Shown in pieces: positions 8,790 through 18,613 of a stretch of 40,887 nt of DNA (position 1 is its first letter; every line of letters starts with the position of its first letter). This stretch comes from Candidatus Zhuqueibacterota bacterium. Lineage in GTDB: Bacteria; Zhuqueibacterota; Zhuqueibacteria; Residuimicrobiales; JAFGEC01. Where the stretch lies: contig JAFGEC010000185.1 of assembly GCA_016931775.1 (NCBI GenBank), forward strand, positions 1-40,887. Reading direction: 5' to 3'. A program made the translations under genes and the position numbers. The notes below the pieces were generated by a model that saw only the letters and a list, made by a program, of their open reading frames with translations, was not told where the DNA came from and searched no databases.

Positions 8790-11700
8790 ATGAAGCAAAT
8801 TATGGTATTTTTAACCATGTCGCATGCGGTATTTGCTGTTGATATAAAAGATATCGAGGTATTCCCAGAAAAAATACTGGACACAAGCGGTTACAGTGCC
8901 GACGTTTACGTTCATCCGTTGGACGGATCAATCCATTTTATCTGGGTTTCAGATGGAGATTTAAAATACGTGGTTCGGTCTCCTCAGGGCGAATGGAACG
9001 ACGCTGAGATATGTCCTGATGCCGGTGAAGAAATTTTTGGCACCGATGAAGGCGGCTGGCCCCGGCATTGTGCCTCCCTAACTATCGACACCGATGGCAA
9101 TAGTCATATTGTTTTCACAACCCGATCCAACCGAGTTTATTATTTACATGGATCACCCGGTGCCTGGAATACGCCGTTGGTTGTTGCCGACCAGTCACCT
9201 GCTATAATGCCGGGCATCGTAAAATCCGGCAACAGATTATTCATTGTGTGGGAGGACGGCGAGGCCGACAACATTAATTTGCTGATATTCCAAAACGGCG
9301 CCTGGGGGAATCCGATTATAATGGCACGGGGGGAATATCCGTCACTGGCGACCGGACCGGAAGGAACCGTCTACTTTTTAACCCGTTCCAGGACATTGAT
9401 ACGTAACGCCATTTTCGCCTATCTGCTTCCCGGATCAACATCGTGGAAATATATAGATGGTGCCACGGATGCACCGGACCGGCTCGGATCGGGCCCCAAA
9501 CTGACCGTTGCAAACGGTAAATTGTACATGGGCTGGTCCAACAGTATCGGTATTGACGGTCCCAATAAATCACAACTCTATTGTGCGGTGGCCGATGAGC
9601 CTGGGAACAAGTGGACCACCAGACTGGATAATGAAATGGTTATCAGTGAGAGCACGGGAGATCCGCATCCCCGTGTTGAAATCTTTCACGACGGCAGCTT
9701 ATTGTTCCTGAACGGTAACCGAAGAGGCCGTCTGCGCATTCATGACGGTTCACAATGGAGTACATCACGCATTGTGGCACCGTGGGATGGCGTCATCCCT
9801 GAATGCGCACGTGAAGGAAGAACCATTTGGGTCGTTCTGTCATCCGTCATCGGAATGAACAAAAAGGTATCGGCTTACGGCATCCGCGCGCCCGAACCCG
9901 ACGCCGTCGACCAGCTTTCCGTCAATGCGAAGATATTATCCTCCGGTGGATTCGGCGGACAGGCAGTAATGGATCCACTGGACGGCTCGATTCATTGCGC
10001 CTGGTTTCAAGATGACGGCATCTGGTATACACGCCGCAATTCAAATGGGATATGGCAATCCACTGAAAAAATATTTCATCAAGACGTGAGATTATCCGTT
10101 CGCCATTCCAACATCATGCATAGTCTAGGATTGGATATCAACCGTGAGGGCCGTCTGGCGATTATTTGTACAAACGGCATTGGTGGGCTGAGCTGGATTT
10201 CCGGCCAAACCGGTGACTGGTCTGGTGCATTACCCATTCCCGGTATAAAAAATGCCGTTTCTCCCGTTGTCATCATGCAAAAAACCGCTATGATTGCTGT
10301 ATGGTCGGATACGACAACCGGGACAATAAAAACAATCGAGTATAAAAATAATTGGGGACAGCCCAATACGGTCGCAGAGGGCAGTTCCCCCCGTTTGTCC
10401 AAGGGACAAAGCGGCCTTGTGTATCTAACATATCGGAGCAACGACGACCGTAAAAATTTTGCACTGACGAGCAAAATACCATTATACACCCCATGGTCGC
10501 CCCCCCTCCTTTTAACCGATGCGGAGCACACATCGGGACAAACGGCAGGCCTCTTTGTGGAAAACGGCAGGATTTATCTGGCCTGGAGCAACAATACGGA
10601 TCAGCGGGGTGACTGGCAATCGCAGCTATTCTGTGCATCGGCAGACGAACCCGGTGATAATCTGCAGTCCCGAACGGGCAGCCGTTACGACCAGACGGGA
10701 ATCATTTTTATGAATGAAGCTGCCGATCCACAACCGGCTGTGGGGATTTACAACAATGGTGATCTGCTTCTTCTTAACGGGCAGACGGCACCCAACAGCA
10801 TTTCCCTGGGAGATGGTACAAACTGGACGAAAGCACGCGGTGCGCCATGGATAAACGGTGTACCCCATACAATGAGCGACGGCCGGTGCGTTTGGATTTT
10901 TGTTTCTCCAAAATTTACCGAGCCCGGACAGGTCACGATGACCGCGGTGGAACATCCCACAGCTTTAAAAAAAGACTTTGAAAACGGTTGGCCGTTGATT
11001 GTCTCCACCCCTGACACATTTGCCGTTCTGGGTGCAAACTGGACTTATGACTGCCGGGCATCGGACGAAAATAATGACCCGCTGACCTACTCCCTGTTAC
11101 ACTATCCGCAGGGTATGACCATAAATCCGTCTACCGGTGCCGTATTATGGATACCTGACGAGAGCGCAATGGTGGATATCTGGCAACAGGGGAACGGCGT
11201 TCACCTGGTGGGAATCGAGGTTCGCGATAACCGTAACGGGCATGATGAACAATTTTTTTGGTTGCGTGTTTCTGATCAGCAAAACCGCCCCCCCTACTTT
11301 AATTCAATTCCGATAACCAGCTGTTTTGCCGATTCCCTTTATCAGTACCAGAGCAGTGCCGCCGATCCCGACGATGATCCTCTTGTCTATTCTCTCCAGC
11401 AATCTCCTGCTGGAATGACAGTAGACGCCGGCTCAGGTTTGGTGAGCTGGTTACCCGGCCGGGATCAGGTGGGAACCCATCCCGTTGTTTTGAGCGTTCA
11501 GGATACCAATGAGGAAACAGCCCGACAGGAATACATACTGACAGTCCTGCAGCCCATTGTATCATCTCCCGCAGCAGAATTCAGCGCCGAACCGACAAAC
11601 GGGCCGGTGCCTCTCACAGTAGAATTTAAAGACCATTCCACAGGCGAAGTCAATTCCCATTTGTGGCAGTTTGGGGACGGTCAAACAAGTGTCGAAGTCA

Positions 11701-13376
11701 GTCCCGTTCACGTGTATACAACCGCTGGCGAATATACCGTTACACTTCAGGTGACCGGTCCCGGCGGAACCGACCAGGAGATCAAGCCGGGTTATATCCA
11801 TGTCTACGTCTACGATCCTCAACCGGTGGCCGAATTCGGCGCCTTTCCGGCCATCGGACCTGCTCCTCTCGCCGTTCAATTCAGCGATTCTTCCACGGGA
11901 AATATCACTTCATGGTCATGGACTTTCGGAGATGATTCGCAAAGCACGGAAAAGGCACCTTTTCATGTCTACACAACAACAGGAGAATACGACGTCACTC
12001 TGACCGTCGCCGGTCCCGGCGGTGAGGACAGCAAAACGCGGACAAAATACATCGTTGTTACCGAACCGGCGCCGATAGCAGGATTTTTTGCATCCCCCCG
12101 GCAGGGTATGATGCCTTTGACGGTACAATTCACAGATACATCCATTGGTGAGATCACCTCACGGCGCTGGAATTTTGGGGACGGCGAATTTTCCGAAGCC
12201 CTTCATCCCCTCCACACTTTTACCAACAGCGGACGGTTTGATGTTTCTCTGGAAATATCCGGTCCCGGAGGAACGGACCAAATTGTCAAGCCGGGATACA
12301 TTCAGGTGTTCGAAAATCCGACACCCCATGCGGCTTTTTCCGCAGTACCGAAGTCCGGTGAATGGCCGCTCCGAGTCCAATTTTCCGATTCTTCAACCGG
12401 TGACATTACCACATGGTTCTGGGATTTCGGCGACAGCGCAGCCTCTTTATTGCAGAATCCCTTACATATTTACAAAAAAACCGGCCGTTACGCGGTACGA
12501 TTAACGGTTAGGGGCCCCGGCGGTGGTGATTCTGTTGAAAAAAAAGATTATATCGTGGTAACGGATCCGATTTTACAAGCCGGATTTACAGCACAACCAT
12601 TATCCGGCGTTATGCCGCTGAGCGTTCAATTTACCGATACGTCCCGAGGCCCTGCGGAGAATTGGTTGTGGCGGTTTGGTGATGGTGAAGCCAGCTATGA
12701 AAAAAATCCAATGCATATTTTCAAAGACCACGGTCTTTTTTCAATAACTCTGGTGGTGGAAAGTTACGCAGGTATTGATTCATTAACGAAAAAAGATTAT
12801 ATTCATGTTACGCCGGCTATTCCCGAAGCCTATTTTTCTGCCGAACCCCTAATAGGTCATGTCCCGTTAACGGTTCAATTTCAGGATTCATCCAAAGGTT
12901 TGATCGAATTTTGGCAGTGGGATTTTGGTGACAGCACGAAAAGTAACGTTCAAAATCCGGGTCATACATATATTCTTCCGGGTTTATATTCAATACGATT
13001 GACTGTTTCCGGCCCGGGGGGAAAAGACACTTTTATTCGTCCGGGGTATATACGTGTGGATTTACCATCCGGCGCAGGCCGACACTCGGCCCGACCAACG
13101 GTATTTTTACTCGAACAAAACTATCCCAATCCGTTTAATGGTGTAACAACCATTCAATATCAATTGGCCGAGCCGACTGCATTGTCTTTGGAAATTTTCG
13201 ATATAAGCGGGAAAAAGATAAAAACACTGTTTTCCGGTATTCAGGAAACCGGCACTCACAAGACGGAATGGGATGTCACTACCGATAACGGAGAATCGGC
13301 CGCATCAGGCATCTATTTAATAAGAATGACTTTTGGAACACGAACAATAATCAAAAAAATGGTATTTACAAAGTAA
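8790..13376 (+). CDS. Giant secreted PKD-repeat protein with propeller-like N-terminus (6 PKD)
   Basis: This 1528-aa surface or secreted protein has a short signal peptide (MKQIMVFLTMSHAVFA). Residues of about 20-730 are two copies of a BNR/propeller-like unit (HPLDGSIHFIWVSDGDLKY and later DPLDGSIHCAWFQDDGIWY). Two Ig/cadherin-like putative-Ig modules follow (PQGMTINPSTGAVLWIP at about 770-790, PAGMTVDAGSGLVSWLP at about 870-890). Six PKD domains span about 929-1420, each with (V/A)xFxDxSxG...W.FGD. The end is a type IX sorting domain (LLEQNYPNPFNGVTTI, about 1439-1528). The ATG at 8790 is chosen over 8724 because AGAGGAA precedes it and it yields the signal peptide. A close paralogue follows. 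The role is probably adhesion or glycan/protein binding; no catalytic motif is visible. Confidence 0.9.
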   Translation: MKQIMVFLTMSHAVFAVDIKDIEVFPEKILDTSGYSADVYVHPLDGSIHFIWVSDGDLKYVVRSPQGEWNDAEICPDAGEEIFGTDEGGWPRHCASLTIDTDGNSHIVFTTRSNRVYYLHGSPGAWNTPLVVADQSPAIMPGIVKSGNRLFIVWEDGEADNINLLIFQNGAWGNPIIMARGEYPSLATGPEGTVYFLTRSRTLIRNAIFAYLLPGSTSWKYIDGATDAPDRLGSGPKLTVANGKLYMGWSNSIGIDGPNKSQLYCAVADEPGNKWTTRLDNEMVISESTGDPHPRVEIFHDGSLLFLNGNRRGRLRIHDGSQWSTSRIVAPWDGVIPECAREGRTIWVVLSSVIGMNKKVSAYGIRAPEPDAVDQLSVNAKILSSGGFGGQAVMDPLDGSIHCAWFQDDGIWYTRRNSNGIWQSTEKIFHQDVRLSVRHSNIMHSLGLDINREGRLAIICTNGIGGLSWISGQTGDWSGALPIPGIKNAVSPVVIMQKTAMIAVWSDTTTGTIKTIEYKNNWGQPNTVAEGSSPRLSKGQSGLVYLTYRSNDDRKNFALTSKIPLYTPWSPPLLLTDAEHTSGQTAGLFVENGRIYLAWSNNTDQRGDWQSQLFCASADEPGDNLQSRTGSRYDQTGIIFMNEAADPQPAVGIYNNGDLLLLNGQTAPNSISLGDGTNWTKARGAPWINGVPHTMSDGRCVWIFVSPKFTEPGQVTMTAVEHPTALKKDFENGWPLIVSTPDTFAVLGANWTYDCRASDENNDPLTYSLLHYPQGMTINPSTGAVLWIPDESAMVDIWQQGNGVHLVGIEVRDNRNGHDEQFFWLRVSDQQNRPPYFNSIPITSCFADSLYQYQSSAADPDDDPLVYSLQQSPAGMTVDAGSGLVSWLPGRDQVGTHPVVLSVQDTNEETARQEYILTVLQPIVSSPAAEFSAEPTNGPVPLTVEFKDHSTGEVNSHLWQFGDGQTSVEVSPVHVYTTAGEYTVTLQVTGPGGTDQEIKPGYIHVYVYDPQPVAEFGAFPAIGPAPLAVQFSDSSTGNITSWSWTFGDDSQSTEKAPFHVYTTTGEYDVTLTVAGPGGEDSKTRTKYIVVTEPAPIAGFFASPRQGMMPLTVQFTDTSIGEITSRRWNFGDGEFSEALHPLHTFTNSGRFDVSLEISGPGGTDQIVKPGYIQVFENPTPHAAFSAVPKSGEWPLRVQFSDSSTGDITTWFWDFGDSAASLLQNPLHIYKKTGRYAVRLTVRGPGGGDSVEKKDYIVVTDPILQAGFTAQPLSGVMPLSVQFTDTSRGPAENWLWRFGDGEASYEKNPMHIFKDHGLFSITLVVESYAGIDSLTKKDYIHVTPAIPEAYFSAEPLIGHVPLTVQFQDSSKGLIEFWQWDFGDSTKSNVQNPGHTYILPGLYSIRLTVSGPGGKDTFIRPGYIRVDLPSGAGRHSARPTVFLLEQNYPNPFNGVTTIQYQLAEPTALSLEIFDISGKKIKTLFSGIQETGTHKTEWDVTTDNGESAASGIYLIRMTFGTRTIIKKMVFTK

Positions 13377-13378
13377 CG

Positions 13379-13400
13379 TAAACGGAATAATTGCCGTTTA
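13379..13400 (+). terminator. Short hairpin between the two PKD giants
   Basis: TAAACGG (13379-13385) and CCGTTTA (13394-13400) form a perfect 7-base stem with an 8-base loop, three bases after the stop codon. The following TCCTCTT is only weakly T-rich, so termination may be partial and read-through into the next gene is possible. Confidence 0.35.
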
Positions 13401-13438
13401 TCCTCTTAAAGAATAACTATATTTAGTGTGGAGGCTGT

Positions 13439-16400
13439 ATGTCAATTTTTTTCCAAAATCGTCACCTGCAAAATCCGGCTCGATCCTTAATCTGGGTATT
13501 TATCGGGTGTATATTCATCATCATGTCGGCTGTAAAAACAGTATTTCCGGTTGACGTTGACGATTTGGAAATTATTCCCAAAAAAGTGCTGGATCAGGGC
13601 GGCATCAGCGCCGATATAGCACTGAATCCTGTTGACGGCTCCGTCCATGTGGCATGGGTTAAAAACGGGGATATTAAATATGCGTTTCGCAATCCGGCCG
13701 GTGGCTGGAGTTCGATAGAGTTTATTCCGGATGCCGGATTGGAAGTGTTCGGTACAGACGAACTCGATTCTTTGGGAGGCGACCGCCCGCGCAAATGTCT
13801 GGGTATCACGGTGGACGATCAGGGCAATTCCCATCTTATTTTCGGAACACGCAATCAAGGTATCCACCACATTCAGGGTACACCGGGCAACTGGGGAGCG
13901 CCCGTAAAAACCCATAATGGTATTTCGATCTATAACGACATTGTTGTCGCGGACGGTAAACGAGTGACGGTATGGGAAGATGGGATTAAAGATCAAATAT
14001 ATACCCAAATCTATCAAAACGGCAAATGGGAAGGTGCGATTTCAATGGGCAGGGGTGAGTATCCGTCGATTTATGCTGACGGAAATACCATTTATTTTCT
14101 CACCCGCAACAGAAAGACACCACGCAACGCGACGATTGCGTATATGCAGCCGGGTACGACGACATGGAATTTCACCTATGAGATAGCCGATCCGGATGAC
14201 AGGCTGGGTGAAGGTCCTCAATTGGCGTTCGGTCAGAATACAATCTATATGGCGTGGTCCAACTCCGAACCAGTGGATATCTTGAAAAAAGCCCAGTTGT
14301 ATTGTGCCGTTGCAAACAAGCCGGGAACACAATGGCAGACAAAAATGGGCAGCAGTGATCCATTATGGTACGAGGACACTGCGGCACCCCACCCGCGCGC
14401 GGCCGTATTGAATGACGGATCGGTGCTCTATTTTAACGGACGCCGGCGTTACCGGCAATTTTTGGTATACAATGAAGCCGGGTGGAGCCATCCGCGGGAG
14501 GCACCGTGGAATTCCGGTATCGCCCAGGTTGCCAGTGACGGTTTCTCAACATGGATTGTCATTTCTCCTTATGATTATAATAAAGAATTTGAGGTATCGG
14601 TCACGGGTATCTCGGCCCCCAAACCGGATCACTCGGATGAATTGATCATCGGTGACAAAACCGTTGTTGTAACATCCGGTTTTAGCGGTGAAATTGCACT
14701 TCATCCTCTGGACGGCTCCCTGCACTGTGCCTGGGTGAGCGCCGGGAATATTAAATACAAAGTGCGAGATATCTCGGGCAGTTGGAGCAGTGTATCCACT
14801 CTACCCGATGCAGGCCAAAGAGCCGAAGGCTTGGACGAAGGGGGTTTTACACGTAAATGTTTGGCATTTGACATCGATCCGGAAGGTCAGACACACTATA
14901 TTTTTACCGCTGCAAACGGAAACGTTTACTACGGACATGGTACACCGGGTAACTGGACGCCTCCCATCGTCATTGCCTCAGGCACTTCCAATTCCGCATA
15001 CCCGGATGTGGTTGCCCGTAATGACGGTCTGTATTGTACCTTTGAAGCAGCTGTAGCCGGTGATATTTATTTTCTGGAAATGAAAAACGATACCTGGACA
15101 AAAGAAAAAATAGGTCCCGGAGGATTGCCCTCCATTTGCAACGGCCATAACGGTAGAATTTATTTGCTTTATCAGGAAAATACCGGCTCGAGAAATGTCC
15201 ATTTCCTGCACAAAGTACCCGGTTTCACCGGCTGGCAGAGCAGCAACGGCATTCTCGATCCTGCCAACTCTGTCGGTTGGAGACCGGGGATGGCCGTAGG
15301 AAATGATAAAATATATCTTGCATGGAATAATGATAAGGACGTATCCGGTGATTTTAAATCAGAGATGTTTTGTGCTGCCGCGGATGAACCGGGCGATTGG
15401 TGGACGACACGTTTGGGCCAGGTCGAACCGCTGTATTATGAAAACACCGGCGATCCTTTTCCCCGTGTTTGCGTCTATTCAGACACCCGGGTCCTTTATC
15501 TGAACGGCAGGCGGTCGGCCTCTCGAATCACTTTTTGGAACGGAATCGAGTGGAGCAAAACGCGCAGCGGGCCGTGGGCAGACGTCGCTCCGGATGTCAA
15601 ATCGGATGGCCGGACCGCATGGATTTTTGCCAGTTCGAGCTATGATCCCGGCAGTGAGGTATCGATTACAGCCATTGAAAATCCCAATGCTGAAAAAAAT
15701 GACCTGTATGACCAGTGGCCGGTTTTCACTACCTCGCCACCACAGACCGCTGTTGCCAATCAGACCTGGATTTATAACTGCCACGCAACGGATCCCGGAC
15801 AGGACAATCTGACGTACGCTCTGGTACAGGCGCCACAGGGCATGAGCATAAACGGCACCACAGGCCGGATAGAATGGATTCCCGGTGATGCCGACCGGCA
15901 CGCCGATATTTGGAACCAGGGCGAAGGTGTCCATCTGGTCGGCATCAAAGTCAAGGATGATCATGGCGGATTCAAAACCCAGTACTTTTGGCTCCAGGTT
16001 GTTGAGAATTCAACCAACAATCCACCGCAGATCACATCGACACCGGTCACCCAGGTACAGGAAGGATCGATTTACAGCTATCTGGTAGCCGCAACAGACA
16101 CTGATTTCGACCCCCTGACGTTTTCCCTGACCCAGGCTCCGCCGAATATGACCATTGGTGCCGCTTCGGGAAACATCAACTGGGCGACAACTGTTGCCGA
16201 TGTGGGCATCCATCCGGTGACTGTTGTTGTTTCCGATGGCCGTGGCGGGACGGATTCTCAAAATTTTTCCGTTGAAGTCATCGCAATCGTGATACCTGCG
16301 CCGGTTGCCGATTTCACAGCGAACCGGACCAGCGGAGTCGTCCCGCTTACCGTTCAATTCTCCGACAAATCGACCGGAGAAATTACCGATTATGAATGGG

Positions 16401-18598
16401 ATTTTGGGGACGGCAGTACAAGTCAAATCACCAATCCTTCACATCAATATCAAACACCAGGCTTGTACACCGTCAGTCTGACCGTGACCGGACCCGGCGG
16501 TACCGATCAGGAAATCAAACAGGAATATATACAGGTGAACGACATCGTTCCGACTGCAGATTTTACCGCGACTCCGTTGCAGGGAATTGTGCCGTTGTCC
16601 GTACAATTCACCGATCAATCAACTGGAAATATTACCACCTATTCGTGGAACTTCGGCGATGGCGGGACAAGTACGGCGCAAAATCCCCGGCACACTTTTA
16701 ATGCAACCGGCGAATACACCGTGAGCCTGCAGGTAAACGGACCCGGCGGAACGGATAGTGAAACGAAAGAAAATTATATCAAAGTTCGGGAAGCACCTCC
16801 TGTTGCTCAGTTCGGAGCGGAACCTCGCAGCGGTGATTTGCCTCTCACCGTTCAATTCAGCGATTCTTCCAGCGGATTAATCACCGGCTGGCTGTGGAAT
16901 TTTGGAGACGGCCAGACCAGTACGCTGCAAAATCCACAGCACACTTTTAATTCACCAGGCATTTTTGACGTTGCCCTGGAAGTGACAGGACCGGGTGGAT
17001 CAGACACCGAGGTCAAGGAGGATTATATTACCGTGCAGGGAATCGCGCCGATTGCGGCCTTCAGAGCGGAACCACGCGAGGGCTGGGCGCCCCTTCAAGT
17101 CCAATTTACCAACCTGTCGTCGGGGAATTATTACTCCCAGGTTTGGAATTTCGGTGATGGTGTTACAAGTGATTCGGCCAATCCGGTCCATATATACAGC
17201 ACACCGGCCAAGTACGAGGTCACATTGATGGTGACCGGACCCGGCGGCAGTGATATGGAAACGAAAACAGACTATATCAATGTTATCGATGCCAAACCCA
17301 TGGCAAATTTTTCTGCCACTCCCACCGATGGTAAAACTCCCCTGACAGTCCAATTCAGCGATTTTTCAACCGGTCAAATCGACACATGGCTGTGGGATTT
17401 TGGAGACGGGGAAAAAAGTTCACTGCCGAATCCTGAACACACCTATACCGTTCCCGGGACATACACGGTCTCGCTTCTCGTTTCCGGTCCGCAGGGGAGT
17501 GATGCGAAAACGATGGCAGATTATATCCAGGTGTCGGGTGAGAAACCAATAGCAGGATTCAGCGCCGATCCTCTATCCGGTACGGTACCGCTTACCGTTC
17601 AATTTTACGATGAATCAACCGGAACCATCACATCACGTCAATGGAATTTCGGTGACGGGATAACGAGCAGTGAAACGAATCCGCTGCATATTTTTCAGGA
17701 GGCCGGGAATTTTACCGTCAGTCTGATGGTTACCGGACCGGGCGGATCGGATACAAAAATCCTCAACAATTATATCACCGTAACAGAGCCGGCACCTGTA
17801 GCGGGATTTTCGGGCAGCCCGTTGTCGGGACACGTTCCATTGATCGTCATGTTTACCGATTCGTCAAAGGGTATCATCAGTACGAGAATATGGGATTTCG
17901 GCGACGGTACCACCAGCTCCAGCACCAATCCGTCCCACCTTTATCTGCAGCAGGGCGAATACACCGTCAAGCTTACGGTCAACGGACCCGGCGGAAACGA
18001 CACGCGAATTCGGGAAAATTATATCCTGGTCATCCCCCCTGTCCCGAGGGCTTATTTTGTGGCGGATCCGCTGGAGGGCGACGTTCCTCTTACCGTTCTC
18101 TTTTCGGATTCATCTTCCGGAGACATCATGTCGTGGCGCTGGGATTTTGGCGACAGCAGCACGGCAGAAGGTCCCAATCCATCCCATATATATTCAAAGC
18201 CGGGACGATATTCGGTTAAACTGACGGTTGAAGGTCCGGGCGGTTCCAATACACTTGTGCGGCCCAATTACATAAACTGCAAATTTCCGATGGGAATTGA
18301 ATCAACCGACGGTTCACCGCAGACATTCACACTCTATCAGAATTACCCGAATCCCTTTAACGGGTCAACAACCATTGCCTACCAGGTACCCAAAACTGTC
18401 CCGGTTTTTTTGGGCGTGTTTGATATTCGCGGACATTTGGTCACCGTTTTACATCAGGGCCAGCAAGCGCCGGGCTCCTATAAGCTTCTCTGGAACGGAA
18501 CGGATGATACCGGACAAAACGTGGCTTCCGGAATATACATGATACAACTTTTAGCAGGCGGTTTCCAGGCAAATCAGAAACTGATATATTTAAAATGA
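13439..18598 (+). CDS. Giant secreted PKD-repeat protein, paralogue (8 PKD)
   Basis: This 1719-aa paralogue of the preceding protein has the same order of parts. A signal/anchor region is followed by two propeller-like halves (NPVDGSVHVAWVKNGDIKY and HPLDGSLHCAWVSAGNIKY), two putative-Ig modules (about 758-950), eight PKD domains (about 954-1615, each with W(D/N)FGD) and a type IX sorting domain (LYQNYPNPFNGSTTI, about 1630-1719). The start has GGAGG five bases upstream. The N-terminus before the hydrophobic stretch (LIWVFIGCIFIIMSAV) is unusually long, about 17 residues. It differs from its neighbour mainly by two extra PKD units, so the pair arose by duplication with repeat gain or loss. 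It ends 15 bases before the symporter gene, suggesting co-transcription. Confidence 0.92.
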   Translation: MSIFFQNRHLQNPARSLIWVFIGCIFIIMSAVKTVFPVDVDDLEIIPKKVLDQGGISADIALNPVDGSVHVAWVKNGDIKYAFRNPAGGWSSIEFIPDAGLEVFGTDELDSLGGDRPRKCLGITVDDQGNSHLIFGTRNQGIHHIQGTPGNWGAPVKTHNGISIYNDIVVADGKRVTVWEDGIKDQIYTQIYQNGKWEGAISMGRGEYPSIYADGNTIYFLTRNRKTPRNATIAYMQPGTTTWNFTYEIADPDDRLGEGPQLAFGQNTIYMAWSNSEPVDILKKAQLYCAVANKPGTQWQTKMGSSDPLWYEDTAAPHPRAAVLNDGSVLYFNGRRRYRQFLVYNEAGWSHPREAPWNSGIAQVASDGFSTWIVISPYDYNKEFEVSVTGISAPKPDHSDELIIGDKTVVVTSGFSGEIALHPLDGSLHCAWVSAGNIKYKVRDISGSWSSVSTLPDAGQRAEGLDEGGFTRKCLAFDIDPEGQTHYIFTAANGNVYYGHGTPGNWTPPIVIASGTSNSAYPDVVARNDGLYCTFEAAVAGDIYFLEMKNDTWTKEKIGPGGLPSICNGHNGRIYLLYQENTGSRNVHFLHKVPGFTGWQSSNGILDPANSVGWRPGMAVGNDKIYLAWNNDKDVSGDFKSEMFCAAADEPGDWWTTRLGQVEPLYYENTGDPFPRVCVYSDTRVLYLNGRRSASRITFWNGIEWSKTRSGPWADVAPDVKSDGRTAWIFASSSYDPGSEVSITAIENPNAEKNDLYDQWPVFTTSPPQTAVANQTWIYNCHATDPGQDNLTYALVQAPQGMSINGTTGRIEWIPGDADRHADIWNQGEGVHLVGIKVKDDHGGFKTQYFWLQVVENSTNNPPQITSTPVTQVQEGSIYSYLVAATDTDFDPLTFSLTQAPPNMTIGAASGNINWATTVADVGIHPVTVVVSDGRGGTDSQNFSVEVIAIVIPAPVADFTANRTSGVVPLTVQFSDKSTGEITDYEWDFGDGSTSQITNPSHQYQTPGLYTVSLTVTGPGGTDQEIKQEYIQVNDIVPTADFTATPLQGIVPLSVQFTDQSTGNITTYSWNFGDGGTSTAQNPRHTFNATGEYTVSLQVNGPGGTDSETKENYIKVREAPPVAQFGAEPRSGDLPLTVQFSDSSSGLITGWLWNFGDGQTSTLQNPQHTFNSPGIFDVALEVTGPGGSDTEVKEDYITVQGIAPIAAFRAEPREGWAPLQVQFTNLSSGNYYSQVWNFGDGVTSDSANPVHIYSTPAKYEVTLMVTGPGGSDMETKTDYINVIDAKPMANFSATPTDGKTPLTVQFSDFSTGQIDTWLWDFGDGEKSSLPNPEHTYTVPGTYTVSLLVSGPQGSDAKTMADYIQVSGEKPIAGFSADPLSGTVPLTVQFYDESTGTITSRQWNFGDGITSSETNPLHIFQEAGNFTVSLMVTGPGGSDTKILNNYITVTEPAPVAGFSGSPLSGHVPLIVMFTDSSKGIISTRIWDFGDGTTSSSTNPSHLYLQQGEYTVKLTVNGPGGNDTRIRENYILVIPPVPRAYFVADPLEGDVPLTVLFSDSSSGDIMSWRWDFGDSSTAEGPNPSHIYSKPGRYSVKLTVEGPGGSNTLVRPNYINCKFPMGIESTDGSPQTFTLYQNYPNPFNGSTTIAYQVPKTVPVFLGVFDIRGHLVTVLHQGQQAPGSYKLLWNGTDDTGQNVASGIYMIQLLAGGFQANQKLIYLK

Positions 18599-18613
18599 AA
18601 AAAGGATCCACGA

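Noticed and set aside
8790-18598. The internal PKD repeats as a CRISPR-like or tandem DNA repeat array
   Set aside because: The periodicity of roughly 250 bases is explained by protein-domain repeats in one continuous frame, with divergent third positions.
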